Positions 1 to 7,923 of a DNA stretch of 32,608 nt are shown here, piece by piece. The DNA lies in assembly GCA_030746775.1 (NCBI GenBank), contig JASLLZ010000027.1, forward strand, positions 1 to 32,608. Reading direction: 5' to 3'. Under the pieces are notes generated by a model. The model was not told the origin of the DNA. It saw only the letters and a list, made by a program, of their open reading frames with translations, and made no database searches. The stretch is from Rhodospirillales bacterium (GTDB lineage: Bacteria > Pseudomonadota > Alphaproteobacteria > Rhodospirillales > JASLLZ01). Made by a program: the position numbers and the translations under genes. Position 1 is the stretch's first letter. Each line of letters opens with the position of its first letter.

Positions 1-1831
1 TGGAATCCTTCCAGGTGAAGCCCAGGGGTTCGAAGATCGGCGTCACCGCGATGCCGAGCCTTCCCAGATAGCTCTTCTCCATCCTCTTCTGGGCATGCTC
101 TCTTTGGAGGGTGGTGATGGCCTCGTCGCGCTGGGCGCTTTCGGGTTGGCTCTGCAGGACGGCGATCTCCGTCTCGTGGTTCTCGCTCCATTCGATGTCG
201 CGGGGAAAGGCTTGCAAGAACCACAGGATGATGGAGCCGATCAAGATTATCCCGGCCACCTTCTGCAGGAACTTCACTGCCTTCTCCCACATGTGAAAGA
301 TTACAGCCTTGATGGTCGGCATGCGGTAGGGCGGCAGTTCCATGACGAAGGGCTCGTCGCCGCCGCTGACCACGAAGCGGCTGAGGAAGACCGCCGCACC
401 CATGGCGATCACGATGCTCAGCATGTACATGGCGAAAACCATGGTGCCGGCCATTTGCGAGAAGAATGCGCCGGCGAACAAGATAAAGACCGGCAGTCTG
501 GCCGTGCAGCACATGAAAGGATTGATCAGGATGGCGATCAGCCGGGCGCGCGGGCTTTCGACGGTTCGGCACGCCATCACCGCCGGCACGTTGCAGCCGA
601 AGCCCATGACCAGGGGGATGAAGGCCTTGCCGTGCAGCCCGAACATATGCATCAGACGGTCGACCAGAAAAGCCGAGCGGGCCAGGTAGCCGGTCTCGCT
701 GAATAGCGCCATGAACAGGAACAAGATGACGATGTTGGGCAGAAAGATGATGGTCCCGCCGACGCCGGCGATGATCCCGTCGACCATCAAGTCGTGGAAC
801 AAGCCGGCGGGAAGAGCGCCGCTTGCCCGATCCGATATCCACAGTACCGTGGCGTCGATCCAGTCCATGGGAATTTGGCCGAGGGTGAAGGTGGTCTCGA
901 ACATGAGCCACATCAGGCCCAGGAAGATGGGCATTCCGACAACCCGATGCAGCAGCACCGTGTCGATGGCGCGGGTCATGGAGAGCCGCTGTGAGAAATC
1001 GGGGGCCATACTTCTGGCCTCCGTCAACAGGCCGTGGATGAAACCGTAGCGGCCGTTGGCGAAAAGGGTCTCGCTGTCCTCGCCGTGGCTCTTGGCAAGG
1101 TCGTAGCGTTCTCTTCTCAGCATCTCGACCAGGTGTTCGTGGTCGTTCTCCTGACGCACGATCTCGTCGTCGCCCTCCAGCAGCTTGATGCTGAGCCAGC
1201 GGGCCTGCATGTCGTTGAGGGTCTTGGGGTGCAGTCTGGCGACCAGATCGCGGACCCGTCCGATAGCCTTCTCCAGGTGACTGTCGTAGGGGATGACCAT
1301 GGACGTCGCCCCGTTCAAGGTCTCGGCGGTGTCGACCACGGCGTCAAGCAGCGCGTCGCAGCCCTCGCCGGTGATGCCCACCGTCTCCACCACCCTGCCG
1401 CCAAGCATGGTAACCAGGTCATCGGTGTCGATGCCGATGCCCTTGCCCCTGGCTTCGTCGATCATGTTGAGCGCGTAGACCCGCGGCAGGCCCATCTCAA
1501 TGAGCTGGGTGGTCAGGAACAGACTGCGGTCCAGGCTGGTGGCGTCGAGCACGTTGACCACAATGTCGGGCTGCTGGTGGTGGATGAAATCGCGCCCGAT
1601 GCGCTCTTCCGGGGAATGCGATGTAAGGGAATAAATGCCTGGCAGGTCGACCAGATGGATTTCCCAGCCGCGATGGTGGACGACGTGTTCCGTCCTGGCA
1701 ACCGTAACCCGGGGATAGTTGCCGACGTTGTCCCTCGATCCCGTCAGGACGTTGGACAGGGTCGTCTTGCCGCAGTTGGGGTTACCAGTGAGAGCGACGG
1801 TGATCGACCGCGCCCCATCGGGGGAATTCAC
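1..1831 (-). CDS. feoB: Ferrous iron transporter FeoB (3' end outside window)
   Basis: FeoB is the inner-membrane Fe(II) permease with an N-terminal cytoplasmic G domain. About 610 codons are visible and the frame runs off the window edge, so the C-terminal part is missing here. The G domain starts within the first 15 residues: G1 motif GNPNCGKTT, switch I NVGNYPRVTV, G3 DLPG and G4 NMID. The membrane part shows typical FeoB blocks, GCNVPAVMACRTVESPRARL and, near the edge, VTPIFEPLGFTWKDS. I chose the GTG at 1831 because it overlaps the feoA stop as GTGA, which suggests translational coupling, and the G1 motif follows at the usual distance. Family and function are secure. Only the true end is unknown. 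Confidence 0.95.
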   Translation of the reverse strand, partial: MNSPDGARSITVALTGNPNCGKTTLSNVLTGSRDNVGNYPRVTVARTEHVVHHRGWEIHLVDLPGIYSLTSHSPEERIGRDFIHHQQPDIVVNVLDATSLDRSLFLTTQLIEMGLPRVYALNMIDEARGKGIGIDTDDLVTMLGGRVVETVGITGEGCDALLDAVVDTAETLNGATSMVIPYDSHLEKAIGRVRDLVARLHPKTLNDMQARWLSIKLLEGDDEIVRQENDHEHLVEMLRRERYDLAKSHGEDSETLFANGRYGFIHGLLTEARSMAPDFSQRLSMTRAIDTVLLHRVVGMPIFLGLMWLMFETTFTLGQIPMDWIDATVLWISDRASGALPAGLFHDLMVDGIIAGVGGTIIFLPNIVILFLFMALFSETGYLARSAFLVDRLMHMFGLHGKAFIPLVMGFGCNVPAVMACRTVESPRARLIAILINPFMCCTARLPVFILFAGAFFSQMAGTMVFAMYMLSIVIAMGAAVFLSRFVVSGGDEPFVMELPPYRMPTIKAVIFHMWEKAVKFLQKVAGIILIGSIILWFLQAFPRDIEWSENHETEIAVLQSQPESAQRDEAITTLQREHAQKRMEKSYLGRLGIAVTPIFEPLGFTWKDS

Positions 1832-2094
1832 TTCCCGTTCCGGTGCCGAAGAATAATCTTCCGGGCGTCCTCATTGCGTAGCGAAAGTTGATAGCCGAGC
1901 AGGCTATAGGCCTTGGGATCCCCCATGGGGGCCGTGTGATCAAGCGAAATCTCGGTCCCTTCGACTAGGCCCATGGCATTTAGCCGCCGTTTTAGCGAGC
2001 CGCCGGATCGAATGCGGTTGATGACTCCGCTCTCGCCGGGTTCCAGTTCCGCCAAGGTTGTGTCGTGATCCAATCTGATGCCAATTTCGTCCAT
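1828..2094 (-). CDS. feoA: Ferrous iron transport protein A (FeoA)
   Basis: This is a small cytoplasmic SH3-like protein of 88 residues that partners FeoB in Fe(II) uptake. Typical FeoA features are visible: the loop LEPGESGVINRIRSGGSLKRRL, the motif NAMGLVEGTEI, and a C-terminal strand pattern ending GYQLSLRNEDARKI. The ATG at 2094 is preferred because GGAAGGGGGAA sits five bases upstream. A GTG at 2118 would add eight residues but would place that ribosome-binding site inside the gene. The stop overlaps the feoB GTG. The two genes form an operon read leftward, away from fdhD. Iron-dependent repression would be expected for the family, but I could not see a convincing Fur box. Confidence 0.93.
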   Translation of the reverse strand: MDEIGIRLDHDTTLAELEPGESGVINRIRSGGSLKRRLNAMGLVEGTEISLDHTAPMGDPKAYSLLGYQLSLRNEDARKIILRHRNGK

Positions 2095-2197
2095 GAAGTT
2101 CCCCCTTCCTTCATCCACAAGTTTAGCACTTAACTGAAATTGAGAGTGAATATAACAAGCCTCCCAAAAATTTTCGTTCGGTTTCGCACCGGAGTCA

Positions 2198-2217
2198 ATT
2201 GTCTTGTACGGGACAAT
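2198..2217. promoter_or_regulatory. Inverted repeat between feoA and fdhD
   Basis: The arms ATTGTC and GACAAT are perfect complements separated by eight bases. They lie in the 217-base divergent spacer between feoA and fdhD. The size (6-8-6) suits a dimeric DNA-binding protein. It does not match the FNR consensus (TTGAT-N4-ATCAA) or a Fur box, so the regulator is unknown. It could also be chance. Confidence 0.35.
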
Positions 2218-2311
2218 CAGGAATTAGGGGGGATTGGGGTCGGTGGACTGGACTCCGGCGACTTGCCGTCGAACCGCGCGCCCTTCATAGTTGGGACCTG
2301 AAGGAGTTGGC

Positions 2312-3172
2312 ATGGCCGAAGGCGACGAGTTTTTCGTCAAGCCCGATCCCTCGGACGAAAGTCTGACGAGGTGCGTCCAGGGCATCGATCAGGACGGCGC
2401 GGCGGTGACCGCCTCGGTCACCATGGAACGCCCTCTGACGCTCTATCTCAACGCCCAAGAGGTGGTCACCATGATGACCATCGGCGATTACCCGGAGTAT
2501 TTGGCGGTCGGCTACCTTTTCAACCAGAACATGGTAGTCTCGAGGGACGAGATCACGGCGGTCGATTTCGATCCCGAGATCGACACCGTGGTCGTGCGCA
2601 CCGAGAATTCGACCGACTTCGAAGACAAGCTGAAGAAAAAAACCCTGACGTCGGGCTGTGCCCAGGGGACCATGTTCGGCGACCTCATGGAGAGTTTCGA
2701 TGCGGTCCAACTGGCAAGCGGGGCGGTGCTGCGCACGTCATGGCTGCGGAGCCTTTCGAAGAAGATCAATACCGCGCCCAGCCTTTATTTGGAGGCCGGC
2801 GCCATCCACGGGGGCGTACTGTGTCGGGAGGACCGGCCGCTGGTGTACATGGAGGACGTCGGGCGCCACAACGCGGTCGACAAAATTGCCGGCTACATGT
2901 GTCTCAACAACATGACCGGGGACGACAAGATCTTTTACACCACCGGGCGCTTAACCAGCGAGATGGTCATCAAGTGCGTGCAGATGGGAATTCCCATTCT
3001 GGTTTCGCGCTCCGGCTTCACCGCCTGGGGGGTAGATTTGGCGCGCCAGGCCGGCTTGACGTTGATCGGCCGCTGCAAGGGCAAGCGCTTTCTGGCCCTG
3101 GCCGGAAACGAACGGGTAATCTTCGACGGCGACGGCGCGGCGCATGACGGGCAAGGGGCGGGGGGGCAATGA
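2312..3172 (+). CDS. fdhD: FdhD-family sulfurtransferase, formate dehydrogenase accessory protein (variant motif)
   Basis: FdhD passes sulfur from a cysteine desulfurase to the molybdenum (bis-MGD) cofactor of formate dehydrogenase. The 286-residue product has the family blocks: GYLFNQNMV, the active-site segment TSGCAQGT, EDVGRHNAVDKIAGY, and the C-terminal SEMVIKCVQMGIPILVSRSG segment. The classic CxxC of E. coli FdhD is reduced to C116-A-Q-G, so only the first cysteine remains. The ATG at 2312 is chosen because GAAGGAG lies just upstream; a TTG at 2291 is the alternative. The stop overlaps the murD ATG as ATGA, so the two are coupled. No formate dehydrogenase genes are visible in the window. 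The family is secure; the exact target enzyme is not. Confidence 0.9.
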   Translation: MAEGDEFFVKPDPSDESLTRCVQGIDQDGAAVTASVTMERPLTLYLNAQEVVTMMTIGDYPEYLAVGYLFNQNMVVSRDEITAVDFDPEIDTVVVRTENSTDFEDKLKKKTLTSGCAQGTMFGDLMESFDAVQLASGAVLRTSWLRSLSKKINTAPSLYLEAGAIHGGVLCREDRPLVYMEDVGRHNAVDKIAGYMCLNNMTGDDKIFYTTGRLTSEMVIKCVQMGIPILVSRSGFTAWGVDLARQAGLTLIGRCKGKRFLALAGNERVIFDGDGAAHDGQGAGGQ

Positions 3173-4557
3173 TCGACCCCTCTTCGTTCGAAGGATGCAC
3201 CGTCGCCATTCTCGGCCTCGGGCGCACCGGGCTCTCGGCGGCCGCGGCCCTGATGCGAGGCCGGGCCCAGGTGTGGGCCTGGGACGACGACGTCGCGGCG
3301 CGCGACGCCGGGGGACGGGCCGGCATTCCGCTTGTCGATCTTGCGCGCTGCGACTGGTCGACGCCGAAGGCCCTGGTGCTGAGCCCCGGCATCCCCCACA
3401 CCCATCCCCATCCCCACCCCGTGGTGGCGCTGGCACGCGACGCCGGCTGCGAGGTTATCGGCGATATCGAATTGCTGGCCCGGACCCAACGCGGCGTCAC
3501 CTTCATCGGGGTTACCGGCACCAACGGCAAGTCGACCACAACGGCGCTCCTGGGGCACATTCTGAATGGCGCGGATCATCCGACCCAGGTCGGCGGCAAT
3601 ATCGGGGTGCCGGTGCTGGAATTACAGCCGCCGCCGCCGGGGGGAACATTCGTCCTCGAGATGTCATCCTATCAACTGGAATTAACGCCTTCTCTTGCCT
3701 TCGACGTGGCGGTGCTGCTCAACATCAGCGCCGATCACCTGGAACATCACGGCGGCATGGCGGGATACGTGGCCGCCAAGACCCTGATTTTTCGAGGGCA
3801 GAAGGCGGGTGCGACGGCCGTGGTGGGCATCGACGACACACCCTCCCACGCCATCTTCGAACAGTTGCGCGAAACAGGCGAGCAATTCGTGGTTCCCATC
3901 TCGGGCGGCGGCCTGGCCACCGGCGGTATCCACGTTGCCGACGGGCGATTGCGCGACGGCGGCGCGGCCGGAAACGCCGCGATCTTGGATCTGCGCCCGC
4001 TGACCCACTTGCCCGGCAGCCACAACTGGCAAAATGCCGCCGCCGCATTTGCCGCCGCCAGGGCCCTCGGCGTGCCGCCCCGTGCCATTGCGTCCGCCAT
4101 CAAAAGTTTTCCGGGCCTCAGCCACCGCCAGGAACAGGTGGCGACGATTGACGGCGTCACCTACGTCAACGACAGCAAGGCCACCAACCCGGACGCCGTG
4201 GCCAAGGCCCTGGCCTGTTACGACACCGTTTACTGGATCGCCGGCGGGCGCGCCAAGGAAGGCGGCCTGGAGGCGGTGGAGCCGTACCTCGAGCGCATTC
4301 GCCACGCATTCCTGATCGGCGAGGCGGCGGATGCCTTCGCCGCCGCCCTGGCCGGCAAGGTGGCGACAAGCCAACCCGGGACGCTGCAAGCGGCGGTCGC
4401 CGAGGCCCAGATCCTGGCGCGACGACACGATGGCCGGGATGCCGTGGTCCTGCTGTCACCGGCCTGCGCATCGTTCGATCAGTTCGACAATTTCGAGGCC
4501 CGGGGAGACGCCTTTCGTGACCTGGTCGGCGCTCTGTCCGGCCGGCGCGACGGATAA
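3169..4557 (+). CDS. murD: UDP-N-acetylmuramoyl-L-alanine:D-glutamate ligase (MurD)
   Basis: MurD adds D-glutamate to UDP-MurNAc-L-Ala in the cytoplasm during peptidoglycan precursor synthesis, using ATP. The 462-residue protein has the Mur ligase layout: N-terminal Rossmann fold (VAILGLGRTGLSAA, residues 12-25), P-loop GVTGTNGKSTTT (114-125), NISADHLEHH in the central domain, NDSKATNP linking to the C-terminal domain, and the C-terminal block SPACASFDQFDNFEARG. The length is normal for MurD. The setting is unusual: it is translationally coupled to fdhD and followed eight bases later by an FAD oxidoreductase, with no other cell-wall gene nearby. It could be the only murD of the genome, displaced, or a second copy with a different role. 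The sequence motifs look fully functional. Confidence 0.9.
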   Translation: MIDPSSFEGCTVAILGLGRTGLSAAAALMRGRAQVWAWDDDVAARDAGGRAGIPLVDLARCDWSTPKALVLSPGIPHTHPHPHPVVALARDAGCEVIGDIELLARTQRGVTFIGVTGTNGKSTTTALLGHILNGADHPTQVGGNIGVPVLELQPPPPGGTFVLEMSSYQLELTPSLAFDVAVLLNISADHLEHHGGMAGYVAAKTLIFRGQKAGATAVVGIDDTPSHAIFEQLRETGEQFVVPISGGGLATGGIHVADGRLRDGGAAGNAAILDLRPLTHLPGSHNWQNAAAAFAAARALGVPPRAIASAIKSFPGLSHRQEQVATIDGVTYVNDSKATNPDAVAKALACYDTVYWIAGGRAKEGGLEAVEPYLERIRHAFLIGEAADAFAAALAGKVATSQPGTLQAAVAEAQILARRHDGRDAVVLLSPACASFDQFDNFEARGDAFRDLVGALSGRRDG

Positions 4558-4564
4558 GCGCTCC

Positions 4565-5701
4565 ATGCGGGGCCTGGCGGATTTCGATGTCGCGGTTGTC
4601 GGTGGCGGCCTTATGGGATGCACGACGGCGCTTCATCTGGCGCGGGGCGGCATGCGGGTTGCCGTTGTGGAGCGCGGGCCGTTGTGCCGGGCGGCGAGCG
4701 GCGCCAACCCCGGAACGCTGTCGATGCAGACCAAGCGCGCGGCACTGCTGCCCTATGCGCTGAAGGGTTGGGAGTTGTGGAAAACGGCGCCCCGGTGGCT
4801 GGGCATGGACATGGGGTTCGCGGTTCGCGGCGGGCTGACCCTTGCCTTCAACGATGCCGACGCGGCGCTTCTCGAAGCGGTGATGGAGGAACGCCGGGCG
4901 GCCGGCGCCCCGATTGAGATCATCGGCGCCAACCGGGCGCGCCAAATCGAACCCGGTCTGTCCCGGCACGTGACCTTGGCGTCGTACTGCGCCATCGATG
5001 GCTATGCCAACTCGACCCTCACCGGCAAGGCCTTTCGCGTGGCCCTCAAGAGGGATGAGGTCGATGTCCGCGAGGGCTGGCCGGTCGAGGGCATCGAACG
5101 CGACGGTGGCGGCTTTATTTTGCGCTGCGCCGACAACGCGGTGCGGGCGCGCCGCATCGTATTGGCCGGCGGCGTGTGGCTGAAGAAGATGGGCGTCTGG
5201 CTGGGCGTCGATCTTCCGGTCGAATGCCGGGTGCCCCAGGTCGTCGTCACCGAACGCATGGGCCCGGTCATGGGACCCATCATCGGCGTCGCCAACAAGC
5301 TCCTGACCCTCAAGCAGGCGGCGAACGGCACCATCCTCATCGGCGGGGGGTGGCCGGGCATCGGCGATACCGAGGTCGGCGGTATCCATGCCATTCCGAA
5401 AAGCGTCGTGGCCAACATCCGACTTGCCCGCCATGCCATCCCCGCCATCGGCCGGGCGCGCATCATGCGAACCTGGCTCGGTCTCGCCGCCGCCGGCCCC
5501 GACTGGTTGCCCCTGGTCGGCGATTTGCCGGGCGTCGCCGACGCCTTCGTCATCGGGGCGGCGCGAAGCGGCTTTACCCACGGCCCCTTTCTGGGCAAGC
5601 TTTTGGCCCAGCACATCCTGGGCGAGGAGCCGGAAATGCCGCTCTTCGATCCCGCAACGCGCATTGCCGCGCCAGCCGACCCGCTTCTGCCGGGGCGGTG
5701 A
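4565..5701 (+). CDS. DAO-family FAD-dependent oxidoreductase (glycine/D-amino-acid oxidase type)
   Basis: This is predicted to be a flavoprotein oxidising an amine or amino acid. The N-terminal dinucleotide-binding motif VAVVGGGLMGCTTALHLA ends in the acidic ERG at the second strand. The C-terminal part carries GLAAAGPDWLPLVGDLPG and GAARSGFTHGPFLGKLLA, the usual FAD-closing block of the glycine oxidase/HcnC/DadA-like group. It has 378 residues, normal for the family. Upstream in-frame starts fall inside murD; the ATG at 4565 places the Rossmann motif near the N-terminus. The gene follows murD by eight bases, so it is probably co-transcribed. Substrate cannot be read from the sequence. Being beside a D-glutamate ligase, a D-amino acid is a tempting guess, but only inference. 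Confidence 0.82.
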   Translation: MRGLADFDVAVVGGGLMGCTTALHLARGGMRVAVVERGPLCRAASGANPGTLSMQTKRAALLPYALKGWELWKTAPRWLGMDMGFAVRGGLTLAFNDADAALLEAVMEERRAAGAPIEIIGANRARQIEPGLSRHVTLASYCAIDGYANSTLTGKAFRVALKRDEVDVREGWPVEGIERDGGGFILRCADNAVRARRIVLAGGVWLKKMGVWLGVDLPVECRVPQVVVTERMGPVMGPIIGVANKLLTLKQAANGTILIGGGWPGIGDTEVGGIHAIPKSVVANIRLARHAIPAIGRARIMRTWLGLAAAGPDWLPLVGDLPGVADAFVIGAARSGFTHGPFLGKLLAQHILGEEPEMPLFDPATRIAAPADPLLPGR

Positions 5702-5759
5702 AGCATCTGCCGTTTAGATGGAACCAGCCCGCCCACCCTTCCGGCGCGCCGTCTTCTGA

Positions 5760-6107
5760 TCAGTCGCCGGCGCAGTCGACGCAGACGGGCGTCGCCGGGT
5801 CGAGTTCCAGGCGCTCGGCCGGAATGTCCTCGCCACAGCTCAGACAGAAACCATACTCGCCGTCTTCGATGCGCTTGAGGGCGGCCTCAATGCGCTTGAT
5901 CTCGATACCCCTGCGGCGGTCGGTTTCCAGCGCCATGGCCTGATCCTGCAGGGCATCCATGCGCGACAGACGGCCGACGCGGGTTTGGTCGAGTTCCACC
6001 GGCCGGCGCGCGTCGGCGCCCGTCGAGCCAACCCGTTCCAATTCTTCGCGGTGGGCGATCAGTTTGGCTTTCTGGGTCTTCACATTGATCTTTTTGCGCT
6101 GAGCCAT
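5760..6107 (-). CDS. DksA/TraR-family C4 zinc-finger protein
   Basis: This is a small predicted RNA-polymerase secondary-channel regulator. The 115-residue product has a basic N-terminus, a helical middle rich in charged residues (RIEAALKRIEDGEYGFC) and a C-terminal four-cysteine zinc finger, CLSCGED then CVDC. It is shorter than E. coli DksA (151 residues) and lacks a clear DxxDxA coiled-coil tip, so it is a DksA/TraR relative rather than DksA itself. It starts 13 bases after the lyase stop, with GGAG eight bases before the ATG, and is probably co-transcribed with the lyase. What it regulates cannot be told from the window. Confidence 0.85.
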   Translation of the reverse strand: MAQRKKINVKTQKAKLIAHREELERVGSTGADARRPVELDQTRVGRLSRMDALQDQAMALETDRRRGIEIKRIEAALKRIEDGEYGFCLSCGEDIPAERLELDPATPVCVDCAGD

Positions 6108-6120
6108 TACGCGGTCTCCA

Positions 6121-7623
6121 TCAGCCGCCGGCGAGGGTCGCGATCTCTGTCTTCAGGGTAGCACGGGCGGCATCAACGCGCGCCCGGTATTCGTTGTTGC
6201 GCCGCCGGTCGTCGTCAAGCCGCTTGCGCGCCTCGCCGATTATGCGCCGCACCTCGTCCGGTGCCGGGCCGCCTACTACGTCACGCCCTTCCACCGCCGT
6301 CGCCGAATCGAGACTTTGGCGCACCATATCGGCATCCACGTTTACCGATCGCCCGGCCACTTCCCGGGCCGCTTCTTCGACCATGGCGGGGGTGATTTCG
6401 TTGGCTTTCAGGCTCTTTTCCAGGCCGGCACGGACGACCCGGCCTACCACATGATGGGCCTCGCGGAACGAGAGATCCGTCTGGCGCACCAGATTGTCGG
6501 TCAGGTCGGTCGCCGTCGAGTAGTTTTCCTCGACCAGAGCCAGCATCCGTTCGGTGTTGGGCTCGGCGGTACGCAGGACCAGATCGAGGACGGCGAGTCC
6601 GCCGACGGTGTCGTCGAGCGAATCGAAGTGCCAGCGCAATGCTTCATAATAGCCGTCGACCACGTTGGTGAAGTTTGTGCCCTTGATCGCCGCCATGGCC
6701 GTCGTCAGCGCGCCGATCAACTGGGCCGATTTACCCTTCAGGTATTCGAGAACCACGGGATTTTTCTTCTGCGGCATGATGCTGGACGTACAGAACACCC
6801 GGTCGGGAAAAGTCATCGTCTGAAATTCGTAGGACACCATGACGAAGAATTCCTGCGCCAGGCGGCTCCAGGTCAGTCCGAGGAGCGCGCAGTCGGAAAG
6901 CAATTCGACGGCATAATCGCGCGATGCGATGGCGTCCAGATTGTGCTCCAACAGTCCATCGAAGCCGAGGAGTTGGCCCGTCCGTTCGCGGTCGATGGGA
7001 AACGAGGTTCCGGCGAAGGCGCCGCTGCCCAGCGGGTTGAGGTTGATGCGCGGGTATACGTCGGTGATCCGCTGGTGATCGCGTTCAAAGGCTTGGGCGA
7101 ATCCAAGCAGAAAAAATCCGAAGGTAATGGGTTGGGCCGGTTGCAGGTGCGTGTAACCGGGCATGACCACGTCGGCATGGGTTTCGGCCTGGTCGAGCGC
7201 GGTTTCGCGGACGGTTGCCAGGGAATCCAGGATGTCGAGGCAGGACCGGCGGCTGCGCATGCGGTCGATGGTCGACTTGATATCGTTGCGGCTGCGTCCG
7301 ATGTGCATGCGCCCGCCGGCTTCCGCGCCGGCTTCTTCGATCACCTTGGCTTCGTAGTTGAAGTAGGATTCCTCGCGCGCGGGGTCGAGGGTGAACGCGT
7401 CCGGACCCTGGCCCTCCAGGTCGATCAGCACACGGGCCAAGGACTGGGCGGTGTCCGACGTCAGGATGGCGCGCTCGGCCAACATCAGTACATGGGCTTG
7501 GTTGACATCGGTCATGTCGGCGAAGACGTGGCGGAAATCGCTCTCCAGGCGCGCCCCATAGACGTACTGTTGAATCTCGGGTGCCAGTGTTTCGGACAGA
7601 AGGCCGCTCACCTTGGAATCCAT
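6121..7623 (-). CDS. Argininosuccinate lyase-like enzyme (fumarase/aspartase superfamily)
   Basis: The superfamily catalyses beta-elimination releasing fumarate from substrates such as argininosuccinate. Visible motifs in the 500-residue protein: HIGRSRND at 107-114, GYTHLQPAQP around His159 (general acid/base region), and the flexible signature loop SSIMPQKKNP at 280-289 with its catalytic serine. It departs from typical ArgH: the N-terminal WGGRF block is missing, and the usual HTGRSRNDQ reads HIGRSRNDI. No arginine genes are nearby. It may therefore be a paralogue with another substrate rather than housekeeping ArgH. The ATG at 7623 has TTGGAGCG upstream. It is transcribed leftward with the DksA-like gene and away from the glycosyltransferase operon. 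Confidence 0.75.
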   Translation of the reverse strand: MDSKVSGLLSETLAPEIQQYVYGARLESDFRHVFADMTDVNQAHVLMLAERAILTSDTAQSLARVLIDLEGQGPDAFTLDPAREESYFNYEAKVIEEAGAEAGGRMHIGRSRNDIKSTIDRMRSRRSCLDILDSLATVRETALDQAETHADVVMPGYTHLQPAQPITFGFFLLGFAQAFERDHQRITDVYPRINLNPLGSGAFAGTSFPIDRERTGQLLGFDGLLEHNLDAIASRDYAVELLSDCALLGLTWSRLAQEFFVMVSYEFQTMTFPDRVFCTSSIMPQKKNPVVLEYLKGKSAQLIGALTTAMAAIKGTNFTNVVDGYYEALRWHFDSLDDTVGGLAVLDLVLRTAEPNTERMLALVEENYSTATDLTDNLVRQTDLSFREAHHVVGRVVRAGLEKSLKANEITPAMVEEAAREVAGRSVNVDADMVRQSLDSATAVEGRDVVGGPAPDEVRRIIGEARKRLDDDRRRNNEYRARVDAARATLKTEIATLAGG

Positions 7624-7923
7624 GCCGCTCGCTCCAATCGTTTTGTCTTGGGGATGATCCGCGCCTGACGACGCCCATAAATGGTAGGCCTAATTCCGGG
7701 CTATGTCATCCCTCGACGGGGGGCTCCCCGTGGGGATGGGGAAAGCGCGGCGCGCGCCCACGAAGCAAGTATTAATATCCGGTCGAACCGGACGTCGAAC
7801 GGGGTTTTTGGGAAATTCCCCCGCCCCATCGTCTTTCATGGCGGCGCAAATATGGGTTTTCAACCGTCCAGGACGGGATATACCATAGGCTGTTTGGGCG
7901 CGAATACAGGTTAGAATGGGGCC
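7624..7923. other. Divergent intergenic region between lyase and glycosyltransferase operon
   Basis: These 300 bases carry the start regions of two divergent transcription units. Short open frames cross it but none has a good ribosome-binding site or recognisable product. Two small inverted repeats stand out: TCCGGT-CGA-ACCGGA at 7778-7792 and GGGAA-A-TTCCC at 7810-7820. They may be operators or hairpins. I could not place a convincing promoter on either strand. Confidence 0.5.

Noticed and set aside
1034..1891. Long open frame on the plus strand opposite feoB
   Set aside because: It is a shadow of GC-rich feoB codons; the minus strand encodes clear FeoB G-domain and membrane motifs.
2130..2165. 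Possible Fur box upstream of feoA
   Set aside because: Only a loose match to the 19-base consensus, without clear dyad symmetry. Not reportable as a site.
4166..5614. 482-codon open frame on the minus strand
   Set aside because: It is a shadow of the murD end and the FAD oxidoreductase, both with full motif sets on the plus strand.
7681..7914. Short open frames in the lyase/glycosyltransferase spacer as extra genes
   Set aside because: No ribosome-binding site, no recognisable product, and the region must hold divergent promoters.
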